Below are positions 25,898 to 34,848 of a stretch of 64,000 nt of DNA, piece after piece. A program made the position numbers and the translations under genes. Source of the DNA: CS4-C045 sp963844115 (GTDB lineage: Bacteria; Planctomycetota; Planctomycetia; Pirellulales; UBA7805); assembly GCA_963844115.1 (NCBI GenBank), contig CAWJNN010000064.1:1-64000 (forward strand), given 5' to 3'. The notes below the pieces were generated by a model. It searched no databases and was not told where the DNA came from. It was given only the letters and a program-made list of their open reading frames with translations. Within the stretch, counting starts at the first letter, position 1; each line of letters opens with the position of its first letter.

Positions 25898-26238
25898 TTA
25901 CTCACACCACCGGTGCCACATTGTTCGATAAGCTGCTTCAAGGCGCCTGACGAAGCTCTGGGGCTGACAGAGTTCCGAACCAAAAAACACCTTCGATAGC
26001 GATTCGTGTATTCGCGACAGACGGTGCCCGTCCGCCGCCAGTTCGCAGGCCTTATCAATATACTCCGACCACGACGACGTAACCCATTCAGTACGTCCAA
26101 CGACACCCAACAGCGACGCCCCCACGCGCCCGCATGCCGGTCGCCACACAGCGTGACCACAGGCACACCCATGCTCAGCGCCTCACAAGTCGTGGTTGTT
26201 CCGTGGTAGGGGAAGGTATCCAGTGCAAGAAAAATGGT
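25898..26238 (-). pseudogene. C-terminal remnant of a SPINDLY-type O-GlcNAc transferase
   Basis: Right next to the left end of the RAYT element the minus-strand frame reads IFLALDTFPYHGTTTTCEAL, then MGVPVVTLCGDRHAG: the UDP-binding end of the glycosyltransferase-41 (OGT/SPINDLY) domain. One base missing near 26126 shifts to RVGASLLGVVGRTEWVTSS and ends RRLEAAYRTMWHRWCE. The TPR repeats and the first half of the catalytic domain are absent, and they are not found on the other side of the element. The gene was therefore cut near 26240, where the element begins. Confidence 0.75.
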
Positions 26239-27283
26239 TTGGGGTCAGAGCTTCATTAACCATTAGTGTTGATTCCGCGTCCGGGTTTTGCTAACATGGC
26301 GAAATGGCACGACCTCTTCGTATCGAGTATCCGGGAGCGCATTACCATGTGATGTCTCGGGGGAATGAGCGACGTCCGATTGTGCGAGATGACGCCGACC
26401 GGGAAAAGCGGCTTGATTGGCTGCGTCGCACGGTGGAGACGTACGGCTGGCGTCTGCATGCTTTCGTTTTGATGAAAAACCACGACCATTTGTTCGTGGA
26501 AACTCCGGAGGCGAATCTTTCCAGAGGGATGCAGTTTCTTAATGGTAGCTAGACCAGCTATTTCAATCGCCGCCATCGAAGATCAGGCCATCTGTTTCAG
26601 GGACGATACAAGGCGCAATTGGTGGAAGAGGAAGGTTATTACCTGGAAGTCAGCAGGTACATTCATCTAAATCCTGTGCGGGTGCCTATCGTGGCTCGAC
26701 CGGAAGAATATCGGTGGAGCAGCTATCCTGGCTATCATTGGTCCGGCAAGACCCTTCCTTGGGTGACGTATAAGAATGTTCTCGGGGAGTTTAGCCGGAA
26801 TCTGAAGTCAGCTCGCGCAGCTTATCGGCGTTTCGTACAGGCCGGGGTGCAGATGAAACCGGCTTCTCCCTTTCGTTCTGCATTTGAAGGGCTGATTGTC
26901 GGCGGCGAGGCTTTCGTCGGTCGTATTCAGTCCCTGCTATCCGATAAAGCATCCGATTCTGGCGTTCCTGACATCGAGCGACTGCGGTCCACGCCCACCC
27001 TCGCACAGATCCAAGAAAAGGTATGCGACGAGTTGGCCATCGACCCAAGATGCTGGGCGGCAGGCCGACGTTCGGACGACGCCTCACGAGCCATCGCATC
27101 TTACCTGGCTCGACGCCACTTTGGGTACCGCTCGAAGGATATCGCTGCGGCCTTCGGCTATGCCAGTTCCGGTGGCGTCGGGCAGGCGGTCAAGCGTGTT
27201 GAATCGGGCAATGCTTCTCTGAAAAGAACCAGCCGACGCCTCCTGGGACGTCTCACTAATGGCTAATGAAGCTCTGACCCCAA
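26239..27283 (+). mobile_element. RAYT element with terminal inverted repeats
   Basis: Positions 26239-26268 and 27254-27283 are inverted repeats of 30 bases with one mismatch (left core GGGGTCAGAGCTTCATTA). They enclose one Y1-type transposase gene. The right end was duplicated: 27214-27296 recurs at 27309-27391. No short target duplication is visible. The left end touches the cut glycosyltransferase gene, so the element either inserted there or marks a deletion edge. Confidence 0.75.
26304..27266 (+). pseudogene. REP-associated tyrosine (Y1/HUH) transposase with in-frame amber stop
   Basis: MARPLRIEYPGAHYHVMSRG opens the Y1_Tnp domain. FVLMKNHDHLFVET carries the HUH pair (NHDH). SRGMQFLNGS is followed by TAG at 26550-26552, where related proteins have Tyr (NGSYTSYFNRRH); the frame then continues intact with GHLFQGRYKAQLV and YYLEVSRYIHLNPVR up to 27266. 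A one-base change of a Tyr codon explains the stop. The C-terminal half contains a DnaA-like helical region (AIASYLARRHFGYRSKDIAA). With the stop the protein loses most of its length, unless amber is read through. 320 residues if repaired. Confidence 0.85.
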
Positions 27284-27391
27284 TCCTCTCACTGAAGCTC
27301 TGACCAATCTTCTCTGAAAAGAACCAGCCGACGCCTCCTGGGACGTCTCACTAATGGCTAATGAAGCTCTGACCCCAATCCTCTCACTGAA
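27214..27391. repeat. 83-bp direct duplication of the element's right end
   Basis: The 83 bases at 27214-27296 recur at 27309-27391 (period 95 bp), including the right terminal inverted repeat and the last codons of the transposase. It could be a slippage product or a nested second insertion end. Confidence 0.8.
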
Positions 27392-27846
27392 AAGAGTTCA
27401 GATCCTCGGCAGCCTCTGAGTTGCGATTTGCGTTCCGATTTGCGTTGCTGCTCATAAGATTGGAATCAGCAAGAGTGTTGGTGTTTCTTTAGGCCGATCG
27501 GCAACGTAACCGGATGAGCCATTTTTCAAGTGGTCGTGATATCGCCCAGACGTTACCTGGGTTTCACTGTGGCGGCAGGGATGCTCGCGGCCATGTCCAG
27601 CACTGCACCGCCGCCCATCGCCCCGCAGATTCTAACACAGGCATGCCACCGAGGTAATTTTGTTTCCAATCCGACGAATGCCGCAGCTAAAGTCAATGCG
27701 AGCAAGCCTTTATCGAGGGGAGCTGGCGGCAGGCTAGCATCGCAGTATCTGCGGTTCGGATGCTTGAATAATCCCTAACAACCCTGGACAATCTTCATCT
27801 TGCGATTTGCATCACGGAACAAGAAGCATCACGGAACAATGGATCG
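27392..27846. other. Intergenic, upstream of pgsB
   Basis: No gene seen. The short plus frame at 27530-27778 is not convincing. Near 27420-27450 there is a short repeat of TTGCGATTTGCGTTCCGATT-like words. The pgs promoter should lie here, but no clear -35/-10 pair stands out. Confidence 0.4.
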
Positions 27847-29043
27847 ATGACTGCTGCAGCAGTACTTTTTACGATATTAACCCTGCTGGTCGTCGGTGGG
27901 GCCATCGAAGCGATGCGGCACCGACGGCGGCTGGATCAAATTCCTGTTCGTATCCACGTCAACGGCACGCGCGGCAAATCCAGCGTGACGCGGCTGATCG
28001 CCGCGGGCCTTCGCGCCGGTGGAATACGAACTTGTGCCAAGACGACCGGAACGCTGCCGCGGATGATTCTTCCCGACGGATCGGAATACCCCGTCTTTCG
28101 TCCCTCCCGTGCTAACGTGATCGAGCAGCTGCGTATTGTGGATACTGCGGTGGATTTCCAGGCGGAGACCCTGGTACTAGAATGCATGGCCCTCATACCG
28201 TATCTCCAGTGGCTCAGCGAAGCAAAGCTTGTCCGTGCGACCCATGCCGTGATTACAAACGCGCGTGCAGATCACCTGGAGGTAATGGGACCGACAGAAT
28301 TTGACGTTGCTGCCGCGTTGGCCGGCATGGTACCGGTCAAGGGAAAGCTGTTTACAGCCGAGCAGCGACAGTTGGAAGTGTTTTCCCACGCGGCCAAGGA
28401 CCGCGGGACAGAATTGGTTCCCATCGGCGAAGATGAGATCGAGAAAATTACACCGCTGGACATGGCCGGCTTCCGCTATCTGGAACATGCTGAAAATGTT
28501 GCGCTGGCTTTACGCGTCTGCGAAGACCTGGGGGTCGCGCGCGCGACCGCTCTGGCCGGCATGTGGACGACTCCGCCGGATCCGGGTGCCATGTTTGCCT
28601 ACGAAATGGACTTCTTCGGGCGTGAAATCAATTTCGTTAATGGATTTGCCGCCAACGATCCGGAATCAACCGAGAGGATCTGGCGCATGGCGCTGGAGCG
28701 CTACCCTGATGTCGAAAAACGCATCGCGATCTTCAATTGCCGCGTCGATCGGCCCGACCGCTCTCAACAGTTGGGGCGTTCCGTCGCCGACTGGCCGGCG
28801 GCGGACCATTATGTGCTCATTGGCGGAGGCACCTATATTTTTGCTCGTGCCGCTGCCAAGGCAGGCATCGCACCGCTCAAGATGGTCTTTGCGGAAGAGC
28901 GCACCATAGAGAGTATTTTTGAAATTATTGTTGAATTGTCCGGCAAGTCGTCGCTCGCCATGGGGATGGCCAATATTGGTGGCATCGGCCTGGACGTCGT
29001 TCGTTATTTCGCCAACCGTAGCAGTTTGAAGTCATTAAAGTGA
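27847..29043 (+). CDS. pgsB: Poly-gamma-glutamate synthase PgsB/CapB
   Basis: 398 residues. One N-terminal membrane helix (~1-20), then IHVNGTRGKSSVTRLIA with the P-loop at residues 39-46, CAKTTGTLPRMIL, NVIEQLRIVDTA, LECMALIPYLQ and ITNARADHLEVMGPT. This is the amide-ligase fold of Mur ligases/folylpolyglutamate synthase as found in PgsB, which polymerises glutamate through gamma-carboxyl linkages at the membrane. It overlaps pgsC by four bases (stop and GTG start share AGTGA). No pgsA/capA-like gene follows, but pgsW does, which fits the Pgs variant seen outside Bacillus. Confidence 0.93.
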   Translation: MTAAAVLFTILTLLVVGGAIEAMRHRRRLDQIPVRIHVNGTRGKSSVTRLIAAGLRAGGIRTCAKTTGTLPRMILPDGSEYPVFRPSRANVIEQLRIVDTAVDFQAETLVLECMALIPYLQWLSEAKLVRATHAVITNARADHLEVMGPTEFDVAAALAGMVPVKGKLFTAEQRQLEVFSHAAKDRGTELVPIGEDEIEKITPLDMAGFRYLEHAENVALALRVCEDLGVARATALAGMWTTPPDPGAMFAYEMDFFGREINFVNGFAANDPESTERIWRMALERYPDVEKRIAIFNCRVDRPDRSQQLGRSVADWPAADHYVLIGGGTYIFARAAAKAGIAPLKMVFAEERTIESIFEIIVELSGKSSLAMGMANIGGIGLDVVRYFANRSSLKSLK

Positions 29044-29519
29044 TTGAATTATTAACAGTATCCATCGGAATCGGCCTGGCCGTCAGCCTGTTGTTTTCGG
29101 AAATGTTCGGACTCGCGGCGGGTGGCATGGTGGTGCCGGGATACTTCGCGCTGTTTCTGAATCGCCCGGTCGATATCGTTCTAACTCTGATCGCCGCCCT
29201 CTTTACTTACTTTGTTGTCCATCTATTTTCGACGTTTATCATCATTTATGGAAAACGCAGAACCGTCTTGATGATCCTTGTCGGCTATCTGGTCCGCATG
29301 ATGATGGATACGCTGCCGATCGCCCAAATCCTGCCACTAAAATGGGTCACCACCGACGGGCAGATTGATTCCTCGGTGATTGGCTACATCATCCCCGGAC
29401 TCATCGCCATCTGGTTTGACCGGCAGGGGCTGATCGAAACCCTTAGCGCCCTGGTCACGGCATCCGTCGTTATCCGCTTGGTTCTGATTCTCATTTACGG
29501 CGTTGAGTTGAACTTATGA
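29040..29519 (+). CDS. pgsC: Poly-gamma-glutamate biosynthesis membrane protein PgsC/CapC
   Basis: 159 residues from a GTG at 29040, about five membrane helices. EMFGLAAGGMVVPGYFALFL, then IVLTLIAALFTYFVVHLFS, RTVLMILVGYLVRMM and VIGYIIPGLIAIWFDRQGL match the PgsC family, the membrane partner of PgsB. Overlaps of four bases at both ends show tight translational coupling within the pgs operon. Confidence 0.93.
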   Translation: MIELLTVSIGIGLAVSLLFSEMFGLAAGGMVVPGYFALFLNRPVDIVLTLIAALFTYFVVHLFSTFIIIYGKRRTVLMILVGYLVRMMMDTLPIAQILPLKWVTTDGQIDSSVIGYIIPGLIAIWFDRQGLIETLSALVTASVVIRLVLILIYGVELNL

Positions 29520-30661
29520 AAAATATTTACTGGCGTCCGCGCGCGGTATCTCGCACCGCGCTCATTCTGATTGCCGTTGGATCGCTGGTCGGTCTATCGC
29601 TGGTCGAAAACCTCAAGATCATCCAACACCGGCCGTACCACGATCAAAAAATGGCTGCCTCGGAATTGGCGGCACAGGCCATGGAGCGTATCTACTACGC
29701 GCGGCTGGAGACCGGCGTCACCATTGATGTGTCGACCGATCCGACTCAAAGCGGCATGATCGGCGTGCCGATGTCGCCCGTTACAAGTATTTCTCGCGCA
29801 CTTTCTGCAAAACAAACCTCCGTCAACCCGAATTTCGCCGCAGTCGTCGTCGAGATGCTTCGGCGTGCCGGTGTAGAAACGGGTGATCTTGTTGCGGTCG
29901 GCTGTTCCGGTTCGTTTCCCGCGCTCAATATTTGTGTCTACGCGGCGATGGAAACGCTGGAAGCAAAACCGATCGTTATCAGTAGCGCTGCCGCATCGCA
30001 ATGGGGCGCCAATGTCCCGGAACTGCTGTGGCTGGACATGGAACGTATCCTGCACAAGGAGGGCATCTTTAAAACGCGATCCGTCGCGACGTCCATCGGT
30101 GGATATGAGGATCGCGGACTCGGTATGACCGACGAAGGGCATCAGCTGCTCGCGGAGGGTATCCAGCGGAGCCAGATTGAGGAACTGAAGGCCAATACCT
30201 TTGAGGAGAGTATTGAGGATCGCCTTAAATTGATTCGCCGACGCGCTGGCCGCAAGCCGATCAAAGCGTATATCAACATCGGAGGTGGCACCGTTTCGAT
30301 CGGCCGCAGCCTGGGTAAGAAGCTGTACGATCCCGGCTTGAATTTGCGGCCCCCTCGACATATCAGTCGCGTCGACGGGGTGGCGACCCGTTTAGGCGAA
30401 GACGGCGTGCCGGTCATCCACCTGGTACAGGTCGTCGAATTGGCACAACGCTACGGTTTGCCGGTGGCCCCAATAGTCTTCCCCGAGGTCGGCGAGGCAG
30501 ATGTTTTCTCCGGCAAGGACTACAATGATCTGCTTGTCAGCATCACCCTGGCGCTGATAGTAATCAGCCTCTACGGCTTCATCCGCTCGGATGTCGGCTT
30601 CCGACTGCTGCGAGTGGGCACCCTTAAAAAAGATCGAGGCCATCTAGAACCGATGGTTTGA
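29516..30661 (+). CDS. pgsW: Poly-gamma-glutamate system protein PgsW
   Basis: 381 residues. N-terminal membrane anchor (RTALILIAVGSLVGLSLVE), a large outer domain (EMLRRAGVETGDLVAVGCSG, SFPALNICVYAAMETL, ASQWGANVPELLWLDMER) and a C-terminal helix (LLVSITLALIVISLYGFI). The central part resembles a nucleotide- or sugar-phosphate-binding Rossmann-like fold in 'poly-gamma-glutamate system protein' (PgsW). It overlaps pgsC by four bases. Its role in export, anchoring or length control is not established. Confidence 0.88.
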   Translation: MKNIYWRPRAVSRTALILIAVGSLVGLSLVENLKIIQHRPYHDQKMAASELAAQAMERIYYARLETGVTIDVSTDPTQSGMIGVPMSPVTSISRALSAKQTSVNPNFAAVVVEMLRRAGVETGDLVAVGCSGSFPALNICVYAAMETLEAKPIVISSAAASQWGANVPELLWLDMERILHKEGIFKTRSVATSIGGYEDRGLGMTDEGHQLLAEGIQRSQIEELKANTFEESIEDRLKLIRRRAGRKPIKAYINIGGGTVSIGRSLGKKLYDPGLNLRPPRHISRVDGVATRLGEDGVPVIHLVQVVELAQRYGLPVAPIVFPEVGEADVFSGKDYNDLLVSITLALIVISLYGFIRSDVGFRLLRVGTLKKDRGHLEPMV

Positions 30662-30701
30662 GCACAGGTTGCGGATATCATCGCACGCCGACGCTACTGG
30701 T

Positions 30702-30780
30702 TCGGCCGGCAGCGCAGGGAGATGTCACCTCCCTGACCTTGATCCCAGGCTGCCGGCCGATGTTTAACCGGCCGGGTTAA
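30702..30780 (+). terminator. Nested hairpins after the pgs operon
   Basis: Arms TCGGCCGGCAGC (30702-30713) and GCTGCCGGCCGA (30749-30760) enclose CAGGGAG/CTCCCTG (30715-30721, 30729-30735). A second palindrome TTTAACCGGCCGGGTTAA follows (30763-30780), then an A-run at 30792-30799 rather than a T-run. It lies 41 bases after the pgsW stop and probably stabilises or ends the transcript. Confidence 0.6.
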
Positions 30781-30957
30781 TCATTGAGCATCAAAAAAAA
30801 TCGCAGTTCGGTGCGAGTTCCCAATGTGCCTTGGTCTTAAGTCACTGAAGACAAAGGCTTTTCAACTATTCCCGTCGCCGCACTGCCGGTATGGCACCCA
30901 AAGTGCGAAATTGTCGTAGATTCATTTCCTCCACGCCAGTGACATCGTTGAAAACGC

Positions 30958-32283
30958 ATGCAAAGGCTCGGAAATCGTACGCTGCGAGTGGCAGCCTTGC
31001 TCATCCTTCTGGCTGTTTCCCTCTGCGCATGCCCGGTCGCCGGCGCTGAGCTACTTAATGGTCCGTGGCTGGTCCGCGGACACGCCCACCAATTAATTTT
31101 GCCACCGGGCCACGACCTGCGCCGGCTAGCCGTCGAACCACGCGTTTCCGTTCCGGCGCGTGAGCACGATTTTCCGCAAGTTCAGGGTCGGGTGCGCGGC
31201 GAGTTCGAACACCAGCACGCGTTGTTGTTGGGTTGTCACGAACTGATCGAGGACATGCCGGAATTGTTCGTTGAGATTGTACGCCAAACTAGCGGCAAGG
31301 TTTCGATTATCGCGCTCGTTTCTGATGTGGAAGAATACCAGTTCGCGAATATGATTTTGCGATCAAAACATGTAGCGGCGGATCATGTTCGGTTTGCGGA
31401 AGTCATGCATGATACGCTGTGGGCGCGGGATTACGGGCCGATGATTGTCGACAGCAAAGACCGCGGGCCCGTCGTTCTCGACGCCGGCTACGGCCTGGGG
31501 CGATCCAACGACGATCGCGTACCCGAAGAGTTGGCGCACCTGTTCAAGCTGCCGCTGGTCCCGGTTCCATTAACGATCGCAGGCGGAAATTTACTGACCA
31601 ATGGCGAGGGGTTTGCGATCGTGACCGATCAAATACTAGCAGAAAACGTTGCCGCGGACGACGACGAAGACGTTTTCTTTGAAACGCTACGGCGCACTTA
31701 TGGGTTCCAACAGGTAGTCATGCTCGAATCACTGGTCGGCGAAGCCACGGGACATGTGGACATGTTTGCCACTCTCACGTCGCCGAACACGGTCCTGGTC
31801 GGCGCGTACACCTACCAGCAAGACGCAGAGAACGCAGCCATTTTGGATCGCAATGCGGCCCGTCTGGGACAGGTCAGCACGAGCCACGGACCGCTACGCG
31901 TGGTCCGCGTTCCGATGCCGCCTCACGACGACCACATCTGGCGAACTTACACCAATGTGATTTACGCCAACGGTGTGGTGCTGGTACCCATCTATCCGGA
32001 GTTGGACCATCGGGGAAGGCGCCGAGCGTTGGAAATATTTTCGAAAGCCCTTCCCACGTGGAAAGTCGTGGGAGTCGATGCGACACGAATTATCGAACTG
32101 AACGGGGCATTGCACTGTATCGCGATGAACCTGGGCGCGATCGGGCAATTGCCCGCATTTCCCGAACCACGCCGCAAGCGAGCCCGGTGGGATTCCGAGG
32201 AAAGCGAATTAACCGAAGACAGGGATACTAGGGACAGGGAATTGGTTGCGCTCAGACGCCGCGAGCGCGGAGTCAGACGGTGA
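30958..32283 (+). CDS. Agmatine deiminase / peptidyl-arginine deiminase family protein, secreted
   Basis: 441 residues. N-terminal signal sequence (LRVAALLILLAVSLCACPVAGA; a lipobox-like LCAC is possible). Catalytic pieces of the guanidine-modifying fold: MHDTLWARDYGPM (Asp), LTIAGGNLLTNGEGFAI, EATGHVDMFATL (His) and ELNGALHCIAMNLG with the nucleophilic Cys near the C-terminus. The family hydrolyses agmatine or arginine-type guanidines to ureido products plus ammonia. A signal peptide is unusual for the cytoplasmic polyamine route and suggests an envelope substrate. The C-terminal ~40 residues are charged and low complexity. The next gene's longer frame overlaps its end. Confidence 0.85.
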   Translation: MQRLGNRTLRVAALLILLAVSLCACPVAGAELLNGPWLVRGHAHQLILPPGHDLRRLAVEPRVSVPAREHDFPQVQGRVRGEFEHQHALLLGCHELIEDMPELFVEIVRQTSGKVSIIALVSDVEEYQFANMILRSKHVAADHVRFAEVMHDTLWARDYGPMIVDSKDRGPVVLDAGYGLGRSNDDRVPEELAHLFKLPLVPVPLTIAGGNLLTNGEGFAIVTDQILAENVAADDDEDVFFETLRRTYGFQQVVMLESLVGEATGHVDMFATLTSPNTVLVGAYTYQQDAENAAILDRNAARLGQVSTSHGPLRVVRVPMPPHDDHIWRTYTNVIYANGVVLVPIYPELDHRGRRRALEIFSKALPTWKVVGVDATRIIELNGALHCIAMNLGAIGQLPAFPEPRRKRARWDSEESELTEDRDTRDRELVALRRRERGVRR

Positions 32284-32372
32284 CCCGCCACCATCAGCCG
32301 AACCGCAGTATACGCCACCGCGGAAAAGGGGAACAATGCGACGAGACCCCTTCGCCGCCGTCCGCGGTTTTC

Positions 32373-34160
32373 ATGGGCCAAATATTGACTCACAAGTCCT
32401 CTACGACACGCCTCGATGGCATTGCGGTTTCGCCGGGCGTCGCCATTGCGCGGGCCCACTGCCTGCGCGATATCCCTGTTGGCTCGGTCACCGACCCGAT
32501 CGATGAAACCGAAGTACTGGACGAGCTGAGCCGCTTTGAGGAGGCGCTCCAACTGACGGCGACCGAATTGCAGGTTCTCCGCGATAAGGTTGCCACGCAG
32601 ATTGGCGAGCATGAGGCCGCGATCTTCACCGCTCATTTGGCAATTCTGCAAGATCCTTGGCTGCTGGAAAAAATCCAACGCCGGATCGGACAGCAGCGGT
32701 TAACGGCAACCGCAGCACTCGACGAAGTGGCTCAGGCGTACGAGCTACTGCTGGCAGACGTTGGCGACGAATACCTCAAAGAACGAGTTACGGACCTGCG
32801 TGACGTGTTGCTCCGTTTGCAGCGGAACGTGATGCATACGGAACATCATCATTTTGCCGCACCCGATGAACCGATCGTGCTGGTGGCTTACGAACTGTAT
32901 GCGTCTGATATTGTCGCGTTAACCGAAGCCAACGTGGTGGGTATCGTCACGCAAGGCGGCAGTCGCACCAGCCATGCGGCGATCCTGGCTCGTAGCTACG
33001 GCTTGCCCGCCGCGGCGGGCGTTGCCGATGTCCTGCAGCATGTAAATAGCAGCGATACGGTTATTGTCGATGGCAGCGGCGGACACCTGTTTATCAATCC
33101 TGGCGAGGAAACCTTGCGGGCTTACCGCGAGCGCCAATCAGAATTCACACGATTAAAAACAACATTGGCGGCGGAGAGCTCGGCGCCGGCGATAACGACC
33201 GACGGCGAGACAATCGAGTTGCTGGCCAACGTGAGCTGCGCGGCCGACATCAAGGAAGCGGGCGCCGTCGGCGCAACCGGCGTGGGTTTGTATCGAACCG
33301 AATTCTTTTTTCTCACGCACCCGGACATTCCTGACGAGGCCGAGCAGCTTGAAAACTACGGTCAGATGATCGCCAATTGCCCTGGCGACGTTTTTACGAT
33401 CCGCACCCTCGATCTGGGTGGCGACAAGACAATCTCCTATCTGACGCAGACTCATGAACACAACCCGTTCATGGGATGGCGATCGATTCGCTTGTCATTC
33501 GAGCATCCGGACTTCTTCCTCACGCAATTACGGGCCGTCCTGGCAGCGGCGGCCAACCAGGAAAAAGAGGTGCGATTGTTGTTTCCCATGATCACGGTGC
33601 CCGAGGAAATGGAAGAAGTGCACAAATTGGTGCGGCGGGCTCGGAGGCAACTTAAACAGCGGCGCCGTCCGTGCGGCAAAGTACGAATTGGCATGATGGT
33701 TGAAGTCCCTGCGGCGGCGGTAGCCTTGGATGCATTTCTTGATCAAGTCGATTTCGTGTCCATCGGCTCCAATGACCTGGTCCAGTATCTGACGGCTGCC
33801 GATCGCGACAATCCCAAGGTAAGTCATTTGTGCCAGTCGCTTTGTCCGGCGGTATTGCGAGTCATCGCGAGCGTCGTGACAACCTGCAACCGAGTGCGTA
33901 AACCTGTAACGTTATGTGGCGAAATGGCCAGTTCGCCGCGGGCTGTTCCCTTGCTGTTGGGTATGGGCTTGCGCAGTCTAAGCATAGGCACGGCGTCTAT
34001 TCCTACCATTCGAGACCTGGTGGGACGCATCACCATTCCTGAGACCCAGGACATCCTGGCTGAGGTAATGAGTTTGAAAACCACGTCGCAGATCTGTGCG
34101 GCCATGGATCGATATCTCGAAGCCCGAGCGCCGCACCTATTGCCTTTGGTTCTCGCATGA
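32373..34160 (+). CDS. ptsP: Phosphoenolpyruvate-protein phosphotransferase (PTS enzyme I family)
   Basis: About 595 residues from the ATG at 32373; the upstream frame extension lies over the previous gene and is not family-like. LDGIAVSPGVAIARA begins the EI N-domain. GGSRTSHAAILARSYGLP places the phosphorylated His at about residue 201. The PEP-binding barrel shows VGLYRTEFFFL, RTLDLGGDKTISYL, FPMITVPEEMEEV, IGSNDLVQYLTAADRDNP and the active Cys of PVTLCGEMAS at about 515. No HPr or EII gene is in view. No GAF domain, so it is a plain EI of a regulatory or incomplete PTS as in many planctomycetes. Confidence 0.92.
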   Translation: MGQILTHKSSTTRLDGIAVSPGVAIARAHCLRDIPVGSVTDPIDETEVLDELSRFEEALQLTATELQVLRDKVATQIGEHEAAIFTAHLAILQDPWLLEKIQRRIGQQRLTATAALDEVAQAYELLLADVGDEYLKERVTDLRDVLLRLQRNVMHTEHHHFAAPDEPIVLVAYELYASDIVALTEANVVGIVTQGGSRTSHAAILARSYGLPAAAGVADVLQHVNSSDTVIVDGSGGHLFINPGEETLRAYRERQSEFTRLKTTLAAESSAPAITTDGETIELLANVSCAADIKEAGAVGATGVGLYRTEFFFLTHPDIPDEAEQLENYGQMIANCPGDVFTIRTLDLGGDKTISYLTQTHEHNPFMGWRSIRLSFEHPDFFLTQLRAVLAAAANQEKEVRLLFPMITVPEEMEEVHKLVRRARRQLKQRRRPCGKVRIGMMVEVPAAAVALDAFLDQVDFVSIGSNDLVQYLTAADRDNPKVSHLCQSLCPAVLRVIASVVTTCNRVRKPVTLCGEMASSPRAVPLLLGMGLRSLSIGTASIPTIRDLVGRITIPETQDILAEVMSLKTTSQICAAMDRYLEARAPHLLPLVLA

Positions 34161-34235
34161 GAGGTCGTTCCACATGTATCAGTCCGTTAACTCAGCCCCC
34201 GCTATCCCCCCCTCGCTGTCGCATGGAGAAAAACT

Positions 34236-34796
34236 ATGTGTCGTACTAAACTGTGTCGTACTAAACTGTCTCGTACTAAACTGTCTCGTACTAAACTGTG
34301 TCCTACTAAACTGTGCGTTCTTTCGCTCACAGTATTGATTGGCCTGCTGCTTACCTTGGCCGCCGACGCGGCAGATAAAGAAGACGCGAAACCGAAGAAG
34401 CAACGTCAGCGACCGCCCGCGTCTGAAACCGCGGACCGCGCCAAGCCTGCCCGGACCGCAGCCGCTGAACGATACGTCGTGGTAGAACTGGACGGCGAGA
34501 TTGTCGTGCACAAAAAGTCTGAACTCGCGGCGCGGCGCAAGGAATTGGATGATGCGTATCGTGCCAAGCTAAAGGAATACCGTGCCGCGAAGAAGGAAGC
34601 CAAGGAAACGGGCGAGAAAAACGAAACAGAGGTGCCCCCCAAACCGAAAATCAAGCAATTTGGTACGTCTTTCAAGACCGAAGAACAGGCCAATGCGCAC
34701 CGCGAAAAGGTCCTCAAGTCCAAAGAAGGAGATGAGGACAAACAGGACAAACCACGACGAAATTCCGAAAAACGCCGACCCGACGCAGCTGAATAA
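34236..34796 (+). CDS. Small secreted Lys-rich protein with a repeated N-terminus
   Basis: 186 residues; GGAG lies seven bases before the ATG. The first 26 residues are five tandem copies of CRTKL/SRTKL/CPTKL, encoded by five 15-base units, followed by the hydrophobic core VLSLTVLIGLLLTLAADA of a signal peptide. The mature part is rich in Lys, Glu and Ala (AARRKELDDAYRAKLKEYRA), a likely long helix, with RYVVVELDGEIVVHKKSEL before it. No family recognised. The repeat lengthens the positive N-region of the signal peptide, and a change in repeat number would keep the frame. Confidence 0.7.
   Translation: MCRTKLCRTKLSRTKLSRTKLCPTKLCVLSLTVLIGLLLTLAADAADKEDAKPKKQRQRPPASETADRAKPARTAAAERYVVVELDGEIVVHKKSELAARRKELDDAYRAKLKEYRAAKKEAKETGEKNETEVPPKPKIKQFGTSFKTEEQANAHREKVLKSKEGDEDKQDKPRRNSEKRRPDAAE
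34239..34313 (+). repeat. 15-bp tandem repeat, five copies, in frame
   Basis: Five 15-base units with the consensus TGTCGTACTAAACTG stand directly after the start codon. Differences between units are limited to one or two bases (TGT/TCT first codon, CGT/CCT second). It encodes (C/S)(R/P)TKL five times. Confidence 0.9.
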
Positions 34797-34848
34797 CGCC
34801 GAAACGTCGACCGTCATCAGCGGCGGGTGCCAGAGAAAGATGCGACGG

